Assembly: GCF_963675165.1 (NCBI RefSeq)
Contig: NC_087384.1
Location: 5,387,182-5,451,181 of the forward strand
From: Halichondria panicea
Taxonomy: Eukaryota; Porifera; Demospongiae; Suberitida; Halichondriidae
Direction of reading: 5' to 3'
Length of the DNA: 64,000 bases
Under the pieces are notes generated by a model. It made no database searches. It had not been told where the DNA came from and was given only the letters and a program-made list of their open reading frames with translations. The position numbers were made by a program, and so were the translations under genes. Shown here piece by piece: positions 56,943 to 64,000 of this stretch. Each line of letters begins with the position of its first letter. The first letter of the stretch is position 1.

Positions 56943-57290
56943 AATGAAAGCACCGCGGTGCTGATGCCTCGATGGAGGTGCCAAAGCTACATAACATAAA
57001 AATAAAACTACTAATAGCTAGCTTTTATACACACATTGATTATGATGAACATTTTTTATTTTGCTGCATGCGAATAGTGGGTAATGATCAACCATGATTG
57101 TTGTTAAAAACGATGATGCCAAAAATTCAAGTCTAAAAATCCAAGTAAACATGACTAGAAGCCTATAGAAACTCTTACTTGCACTTAATTCATCCTTGAG
57201 CAGCTGTAGCGGTCTACACACACACACACAGACACACAAACACACTACCGCATACCTTGCTTGCGCATGCGCACCGAGGCATAATAATAC
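56943..57290. repeat. Dispersed repeat ending in TTGCGCATGCGCACCGAGGCAT
   Basis: It starts GAAAGCACCGCGG and ends after an (AC)n tract with a palindromic GCGCATGCGC. Copies or parts occur near 6785-7155, 33655-34215, 38070-38990 and 44090-44645, and in inverse near 15480-15530. No coding sequence. Confidence 0.6.
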
Positions 57291-57715
57291 AGGATACATG
57301 TGCATGGTCTATTCTTCAATCAACCCTGTATAGGTGTAGGTTGTCTCTATTGAGGGATAAAAACAGCTTTAAGAACATTTGAGCTTCATCCGTTGCTTTT
57401 TTCTAACTGACTCACTGAATAGGAATACAGTGCATGATTACAGTGGTTACTAAAGAAAGCTGGAATTACACCAGTCACATCTTTACACCCATTTACAATT
57501 CTCGATCATCTGGATCTATTCTGGAGGGAAAATCAAGGAGAATTACTTCCATTGAAAATGTATGGCTCAATCAGTCAAGCCGAATAAATCAATTATTCTA
57601 GACACACACAAAAAACTTTGCACAAACGCCAACTTGTATGTATAATTATATGAAGGGAGCTTGCTATACACTGACAGTGCACTGACTCTACACAGTCCGA
57701 TTTAGTATGCAACCA

Positions 57716-59689
57716 TCATGGCTTTGTGAAATCAGCACAAGCAACTGAGCCATACTTTGCATCTTTTCTTGGGGCAGAAATCAGTGGGGTATTTGGAGAG
57801 GAGTAATCTGATGGATTCTCCAACCGGTGTGGAATATCACTATCTGAAAATGACTCTTCAATTTGTGGGATTTCAGGCTGAGCTCTAAAGCTACGAAATT
57901 TGCTTATGCACCAAGTTTTGAGTTGTTTCTTTACCAGAAGCCACCAAATGATCAACGCAAAGAAATAGATCGCTGGGACAATTCCAATGAGTGCTAGAAA
58001 CGAATAAGAAAGTGTACTGAAGTAGGAAGCTTTGATGTCAGCTTCATCTCCTGCGATTGCCATAATGAACACTCCACTAAGAATCAGTAGCATGAAGGCA
58101 TCAGTTATGTCGTACACTTTGAATTCTTCCTTGTATGGTCGTAATGAGAGTTGCATAAACATGAGAGTAACTGTGACTAACACTCCAATAGAAAAACAAT
58201 AGATACTTGGCGAGACTGTGAATAGTACGAACATAATCAGCTGAAGAAAAAAGTATGACACAGAAAACCATCGATAATCTCTGGTGCCATTCGTTCCATC
58301 TTTGTAGTAACCTTGATAACAGTTGACAAACATGTCAAGACGTTGACGCTGAATATTCAAAGAATTGAGACATTTCTGAAACCATTTCATTGGATATACG
58401 ATCAGAAACACTATAGGAAGTATTACAGCAAAAACACCGACAAACAAAGCTACTATTGCGTACGGAAGATGTTCTTGTCCCAAGTATTTCATCGTGGCAT
58501 CATAGTAAAGTACATGCTTTATAACGTATTCTTCGCTGTTGTCCTTCAGTACATATACTGTCGTGAATATTAGCAACTCAACAGTTGTGTTGATAAATTT
58601 TAAGTAGGAGAGTAAAAAGAAGGTAGCAAAAGCATTCACAGTCGATCCTTCCAGATCCCAGCTTTGACCAACTAAACTGAAAACCTTATGAAAAGGTATC
58701 CACAACCAAACAACTATGCGTACATCACGGCTATGCAAACTAATGAGAAAGTAAGTCAGAATAACCAGTACCAATGGATAAAAGGCAATAGCATAGTCCA
58801 AAGCAAGCACTTGTATTTGACTGATGTCCGTCGCACAAATAGGTGGAATGACTGTACGGAAGAAATCCAAATTCCAGATGCCATAAAAGCTACCTAAAGC
58901 TCTAGTGAAATTCTCAATATAAGCTTTCCTTGAAATAACAGAAAGAAAAGCTCTTGCAGATAGAGGTGAAACAAGTCCTTGGGAAATACTAATGAAACCT
59001 TTCAGCATTGGTGAAGTTCCATTGAATTTGAAGATTACAACGAAGAAAAAGAAGAATGTTAAAGGAAAATAAGCAACTGCTATGTACTTGATCCAGTTGT
59101 AGGTCATGTTCTCTCCTGTGCAGTTCATGCATTTCATTTCATACGAGTACAAGAGTGGTGAATATCCTGGTAGACACTTCCCACACAGTGTTGAATCACG
59201 GTTCACTTTTTTACAAGAGTATTTGTTAAGATCGTCTGTGCTATTTGGAAGTGGATAAAACACAGTGTCTCTTTTATGTCCGCAACCATACACACATTTT
59301 CCTAGTTGAGTTTCATTGCGCTCACTATCGTAAGTCATACAATAGCAATCAAGAATGGATGTCCTGCTGATTTCAACATCACATAGTACAGAGCGATATG
59401 GAATGTTACTACATTCACATTTTCTATTTATGGGATTGCGAAACATCCACGGATAACAGTCCATGACATCGTGGTTATTGAGGACCGTTGACCCAATAAA
59501 CTTCTTTGAGTTGAGATCTTTCATTAAACCAGTTTGTGTCGTTGATGAAGTTTCACAGGGTATACATACCTTTGTCCAGCAAGTATTGTTATCCACTGCT
59601 TCAGTATTTGCTTCTACTGGTACAGAATTAGCAGTAGCAATCATAAGAAGCGAAGTGAGTGTTAACATTAGGAGATAGAAGAAATCCAT
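57716..59689 (-). CDS. Intronless multi-pass membrane protein, 657 aa
   Basis: A signal peptide (about 1-20) precedes a Cys-rich ectodomain to about 200 with N-glycosylation sites (NET, NST, NCT, NMT) and a CGKCLPGYSPLLYSYEMKC Cys module just before the first membrane span. About eight to nine hydrophobic spans follow: about 203-221, 296-316, 351-378, 408-432, 476-494, 498-513, 530-546 and 557-586. Marked phrases include IWNLDFFR, DYAIAFYPL, NAFATFFLLSYLKF, YDGT-like YYDATMKYLG and YKDGTNGTRDYRWF. The cytosolic tail is acidic and Ser-rich (EESFSDSDIP). I associate this layout with an expanded sponge family of unknown function, perhaps receptors or channels. One uninterrupted frame and a nearby truncated copy fit expansion by tandem duplication. 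Confidence 0.85.
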   Translation of the reverse strand: MDFFYLLMLTLTSLLMIATANSVPVEANTEAVDNNTCWTKVCIPCETSSTTQTGLMKDLNSKKFIGSTVLNNHDVMDCYPWMFRNPINRKCECSNIPYRSVLCDVEISRTSILDCYCMTYDSERNETQLGKCVYGCGHKRDTVFYPLPNSTDDLNKYSCKKVNRDSTLCGKCLPGYSPLLYSYEMKCMNCTGENMTYNWIKYIAVAYFPLTFFFFFVVIFKFNGTSPMLKGFISISQGLVSPLSARAFLSVISRKAYIENFTRALGSFYGIWNLDFFRTVIPPICATDISQIQVLALDYAIAFYPLVLVILTYFLISLHSRDVRIVVWLWIPFHKVFSLVGQSWDLEGSTVNAFATFFLLSYLKFINTTVELLIFTTVYVLKDNSEEYVIKHVLYYDATMKYLGQEHLPYAIVALFVGVFAVILPIVFLIVYPMKWFQKCLNSLNIQRQRLDMFVNCYQGYYKDGTNGTRDYRWFSVSYFFLQLIMFVLFTVSPSIYCFSIGVLVTVTLMFMQLSLRPYKEEFKVYDITDAFMLLILSGVFIMAIAGDEADIKASYFSTLSYSFLALIGIVPAIYFFALIIWWLLVKKQLKTWCISKFRSFRAQPEIPQIEESFSDSDIPHRLENPSDYSSPNTPLISAPRKDAKYGSVACADFTKP

Positions 59690-60629
59690 ACCTATACGTA
59701 TCTCTTATGTCTTACTCTATAAATTCCTTAACTGATGTCTTACTTTTAATCTAGCAACAACCTGCAGCAGTATTAAATTTTAGATGAAGTTGATAACAGT
59801 TTTTGTATTTCATTTGATAGTTCCGTTGTGAATGGCTCGTTTTGGGAGAGTAAATTTTACTAAGCCTGATTAAAAATTAATAATTAACTATAGATGTAAT
59901 ATGATAGTGGTCTCAAAAATTTCAAATGGCGTAATATTATTATAGCCATAATTATAACATAGTCACTGACTGTGTACTGCCAGCTCAAAATATTCAATAG
60001 ACAGATAAGTAGTCTATAGTCGGCTACATGTGGGGCATTCCACATCAAATAAAATTGCAGAAAATTTGCTATAGTCTTCGTGTCCATGCATATTCTATCT
60101 GTAGTTAGCCATAAATCCTGCAATCTGATTGGCTAAAGGTAGTGTTCTATCCAACTTAGAAAATCATTAAACAATCATACTTCACTTTACACAATCATGT
60201 AGTGAAGATTAGATAAATCTGATTGGCTATAGCTGGAGACTCATGGTTGCTATGATCTAGACACTGTTTAGGACATGATTTAGAAGCCCTCAGGGCTAGT
60301 AGAACCCCCACTATGTTCGGACTGCAACAAGCCCTTTGAGTTTCTAAATTATATAAATTTCTTCAACTATTATATGTTGACAGCATCTTAGATGAAGTTT
60401 AATTGATCCGCCCTTAGCAGAAAATTATATGGTGGGTTTCTGTGCTCAAATAAACTGCAAATATTACTGACAGGTGTAACAGATCAGCATTCCAGTGGAG
60501 TGTTTGAGAGTATGGGGGGTGATTCAGCACAGAAGGTGGGAAAAAGACTGTTGACAACAACACACTGCAATGTTTTTGTACACTATGCTTTGTTTTTGCC
60601 TCCGAAATTAACTATATGCACTATATAGA
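59690..60629. other. Intergenic, no gene seen
   Basis: It should contain the promoter of the membrane-protein gene. AT-rich, no clear repeat, no supported reading frame. Confidence 0.4.
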
Positions 60630-61078
60630 AAGTAGATATTATCTTAATACGGTATCTATTAAGTGTATCGAGGGTTAATCTTAATACGGTATCTATTAAG
60701 TGCACCGAGGGTTAATCTAATAATTATGGTATTATATATAATTATTATGTGTACCGAGTTAATTTTGGTATACCTTAAGGTGACATATTTTCACAGGTAG
60801 ATTTGTTTGCGTTTTTACAGTTTTGTACATTTTGCGGTATAATTTTTTGCGAAATGTCAATCTGGATACATTAAACAAGAGGGCGGCCAATTATTTGCGA
60901 GTACTAATTTTTGCGATTTTACTCTCATTCGCAGAAATAGCAGAAATTAATACACGCGAAAATATGTCACCTTAAGGTATATTAAGTGTACCGAGAGGTT
61001 AATCTTAATACGGTATCTATTAAGTGTACCGAGGGTTAATCTTAATACGGTATCTATTAAGTGTACTGAGGGTTAATG
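60630..61078. repeat. 37-bp minisatellite split by a TIR element
   Basis: Units of CTTAATACGGTATCTATTAAG plus TGTACCGAGGGTTAAT are repeated at least four times, two before and two after the insertion, with degraded partial units near the break. Confidence 0.8.
60769..60981. mobile_element. TIR element inside the minisatellite, 213 bp
   Basis: Ends TATACCTTAAGGTGACATAT and its complement bracket an AT-rich core with TTTTGCG phrases. Confidence 0.75.
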
Positions 61079-61575
61079 CATTGCAAGTAATGCCATGACA
61101 AAGCAGGTGTATAATTATACTGCAAAATGGAATACCTGGTGTGAAGGCTGATATCATTTACACCTAAACTTTATATTGCTTCATGATTGACACTTTGATC
61201 CCTCGCCGAATCTCTAATAGACCTGCATATATACAAATTCTCCTTCATTAAATGCACATGCACAAAGTGTTAATGCATTCCTTGAAGGGGAGCTACACTT
61301 CCAGTATATGTTGAGATAATTCTGAGAATTGTGGAGAAGGTATATAGTTTTCATGTTCCATTTGTATAAATTTTATTACACGGATAATTATGTATGTCGG
61401 AAAGATTACAACTCTTGAGGTACCGTATGGCCAAAGTGATGTAATCTGCTTTCTTTCGCCTCTTTGTGGGTCAACTGAAAGCTGCTTTGTATATATTCAT
61501 GTCCAAGACGATAACAAAAACTATACCCCTATATAGGGTATGTATACATTACATAACACTATGCACATGAAAAAG
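61079..61575. other. Intergenic, no gene seen
   Basis: AT-rich and featureless at this level of reading. Confidence 0.4.
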
Positions 61576-61929
61576 TAGTCGAGCGCCGCCGCCCTCCTTG
61601 AAGGCCAGGAGGTCGGGAATCAAGCCTATCCACAGTTTTGTTCTGGCCTGTTACGCAAAGTATCATGAATATCATTCATTCTATGTGGGTGCTAACCAAT
61701 AGCAATGAATATCATTTATTAAAGTGGGTGTTGGCCTCGCCTCTCAGTCAATCCAACGTGTGCAAAATTCACACGTGGTACAGTTGAGTGGGTGTGATCA
61801 CTCCCCTTGAGATACTGCAATCTGATTGGAGCTGGTGGAATTGTTGGATTTCCAACAGAATAAAACTGTGGATAGGCTTGATTCCCGACCTCCTTCCGGG
61901 CAACGGTAGAGGGCGGCGGCGCCCGACTA
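61576..61929. mobile_element. TIR element with GC-rich ends of about 75 bp
   Basis: Ends TAGTCGAGCGCCGCCGCCCT and its near-complement continue as matching AGGTCGGGAATCAAGCCTAT tracts. The GC content of the ends stands out in this AT-rich region. Confidence 0.8.
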
Positions 61930-62162
61930 ATGAAAAAGCTCCCCTTGCATTGATGTGTTAGCTTGTAAATAAACGTCATGCCCTCGTGATGTACTGTTAA
62001 TACAACTCTTTTCCTCATGTTGTGTATAATTATAGCTGTACACACGGTGGCCGAGAAGGGACACTCACGAGCGCCTACCGTCACAATTAACCATGTACAT
62101 AATGATTTTCTACCATTAGTAAAATTACTTGAATAACGTATCTATCGTATTATTTTGATGTC

Positions 62163-63445
62163 ACAGAAATCAGCGGGGTATTTGATGAGGAGTAATCTGA
62201 TGGATTCTCTAACCTTGTGACGGTTAGAGAATCCATCAGATTACCGGGTGTGGAATAGCACTATCTGAAAATGACTCTTCAATTTGTGGATTTTTAGGTG
62301 TAGCTCTAAAAGCTGTGAAATTTGCTTATGCACCAGGTTTTGAGTTGTTTCTTTACCAGGAGCCACCAAATGATCAACACTGATTATTGGGACAATTCCA
62401 ATGAGTGCTAGAAACGAATAAGAAAATGTACTGAAGTAAGAAGCTTTGATGCCAGCTTCATCTCCTGCGATTGCCATAATGAACACTCCACTAAGAATCA
62501 GTAGCATGAAGTTATGTTATACACTTTGAATTCTTCCTTGTATGGTCGCAATGAGAGGTGTAAAAACATGAGGATGACTACAACTAAGACTCCGATTGAA
62601 TAAAAATAGATAGTTTGTGAGACTGTAATAAGAATTAGATGAAGAAGAAAGCCAGTCACAGAAAACCATCGATAATCTCTGGTACCAATCGTTCCATCCT
62701 TGTAGAAACCTTGGTAGCAGTTGACTAACATGTCAAGACGTTGACGCTGAATTTTCAAAGAATTGAGACATTTCTGAAACCATTTCATCGGATATATGAT
62801 CAGAAATACTACAGAAAGTATTACAACAAAACTCCGACAAAAAGCTACTATTGCGTACGGAAGATGTTCATGTCCAAAGAATTCCACTGTGGCATCATAG
62901 TAAAAAACATGATTTATGGTGTATTCTTTGCTGTTGGCTTTTATATGTATAATTATTTTGGTGAATATAAAAGCAAGTCAACAGTAACATTGAAGTAAGA
63001 AAGTAAAAAAATAGGTGCAAAAGCATTCACAATCGACCCTTCCTATCCCAGCTTTGACTAACTAAACCGAAAACCTTATGAAAAGGTCTCCAACTATACG
63101 TATACATCACGGCTATGCAAACTAATGAGAAAGTAAGTCAGAATAACCAGTACCAATGGATAAAAGGTAATCGCATAGTCCATGCAAAGCAAGCACCTGT
63201 ATTTGACTGATTTCTGTTGCAAAAATAGGTGGAATGACAGCACGAAAGAAATCCAGATTCCAGATGCTATAGGGGCAGCCTATAGCTTTAATGAAATTCT
63301 CAATGTACGCCTTCCCTGAAATGACAGAAAGAAAAGCTCGAATGGAAATAGGTGAAAAAAGTCCCTGGGACACACCAATGAACAACTTCAGCGAAGGAAA
63401 AGTTCTGTTATAACAAAGAAAAAGAAGAATGTTAAAGGAATGTAA
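62163..63445 (-). pseudogene. Truncated, frameshifted copy of the multi-pass membrane protein gene
   Basis: The segment matches the membrane half and tail of the gene at 57716-59689 (shared phrases RDYRWFSV, GDEA, MKWFQKCLNSL). The signal peptide and ectodomain are missing. Lesions include a short deletion near 62511 where the parent has GGCATCAG, loss of frame near 62498 and 62890-63120, and an inverted duplication at 62193-62244. Confidence 0.85.
62193..62244. repeat. Inverted duplication inside the pseudogene
   Basis: AATCTGATGGATTCTCTAACC is followed, after a seven-base gap, by its exact complement. The parent gene has this sequence once. Confidence 0.85.
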
Positions 63446-64000
63446 GCACGCATGTCTGGCCTCCTCTGCATGGGTACTGCCATCACTCATTACCAACTAA
63501 GTGTAGTAGTGCCTTTGCCCTCGAGGCCTGCGGCCCTCGGGCCTAAGTCACTACTGAGCCAATATATCCCATGTGGCACTTGTGCATGTGTCACAACTAT
63601 ATCATGCATGCATGTATAATACTGTATACACACCGTCGCTATAGCAAGTAGGGTCGTCGCCCGGTTTCTGTGAAAGCATTGTCGTCGCTAAATAAATATT
63701 TCCCTAGCTCAAGTTGAATGTAGTTACCTTGCATGTAAACACAGTATGTCGTATATAACACAGAGCAATTCAATTAAGGCTCAGCAAATGCATTGTAAAA
63801 TAATGTACAAACAGTTGTGTTTGCGTCAGCTACCATGTAAGCTAAGCAGAATGCAGGCAATAGTAAGCAAATTTCAAGATGCATGCACTTGATACACTTT
63901 TTTAATGCACTCGTCTGTATGGGTATAGTGGATACAAACAAACCAACTCTGCAGTTAACCATGCTGTGGCCAAAAAAAATACGTAGAACCATTTTAAGAA
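63446..64000. other. Right edge, no gene seen
   Basis: AT-rich sequence with a GC-rich palindromic patch near 63515-63545 (CTCGAGGCCTGCGGCCCTCGGG). A 72-codon minus-strand frame at 63774-63992 has no support. Confidence 0.4.

Noticed and set aside
60630..61078. Possible CRISPR-like repeat array
   Set aside because: Repeats are directly adjacent without unique spacers, and the window is clearly eukaryotic.

Overview
The window looks like nuclear DNA of a marine sponge (demosponge, Amphimedon-like). It is AT-rich, has short GT-AG introns, is full of small terminal-inverted-repeat (TIR) elements, and carries several death-domain genes plus a large intronless multi-pass membrane protein of a type I associate with sponges. 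The taxon is an inference from this content.

Layout. 0-6 kb: one death-domain exon at the left edge, gene fragments and TIR elements. 6.25-11.6 kb: decayed copy A of a death-domain gene. 12.9-14.2 kb: rearranged Ty1/copia remnant. 14.6-29.5 kb: a 14-exon minus-strand gene, here called DLG, whose exon phases join into a 1380-residue protein with a death domain, a class-3-lipase-like domain with a changed nucleophile, a probable beta-sandwich and a C-terminal P-loop GTPase. 30.9-52.3 kb: a tandem segmental duplication. It holds intact copy B of the death-domain gene (33.1-40.4 kb, 13 exons, 831 residues), decayed copy C (43.6-49.4 kb), and two 5'-truncated copies of the next gene. 50.8-53.3 kb: the complete parent of those fragments, a coiled-coil protein resembling kinetochore CENP-Q. 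53.4-54.4 kb: a 1-kb transposon with GC-rich ends. 54.5-56.7 kb: a plus-strand seven-exon short-chain dehydrogenase (DHRS11-like) with a tRNA-Leu in one intron. 57.7-59.7 kb: an intact multi-pass membrane protein gene; a truncated pseudogene of it lies at 62.2-63.4 kb.

How it fits together. Four loci carry death-fold modules, and DLG combines one with a lipase-like fold and a GTPase, an architecture expected of innate-immune or cell-death signalling. Copies A, B and C show duplication and decay, and B differs from A and C by an extra N-terminal death domain and helical module.

All exon models come from reading splice sites and phase by eye; no alignment or search was run.
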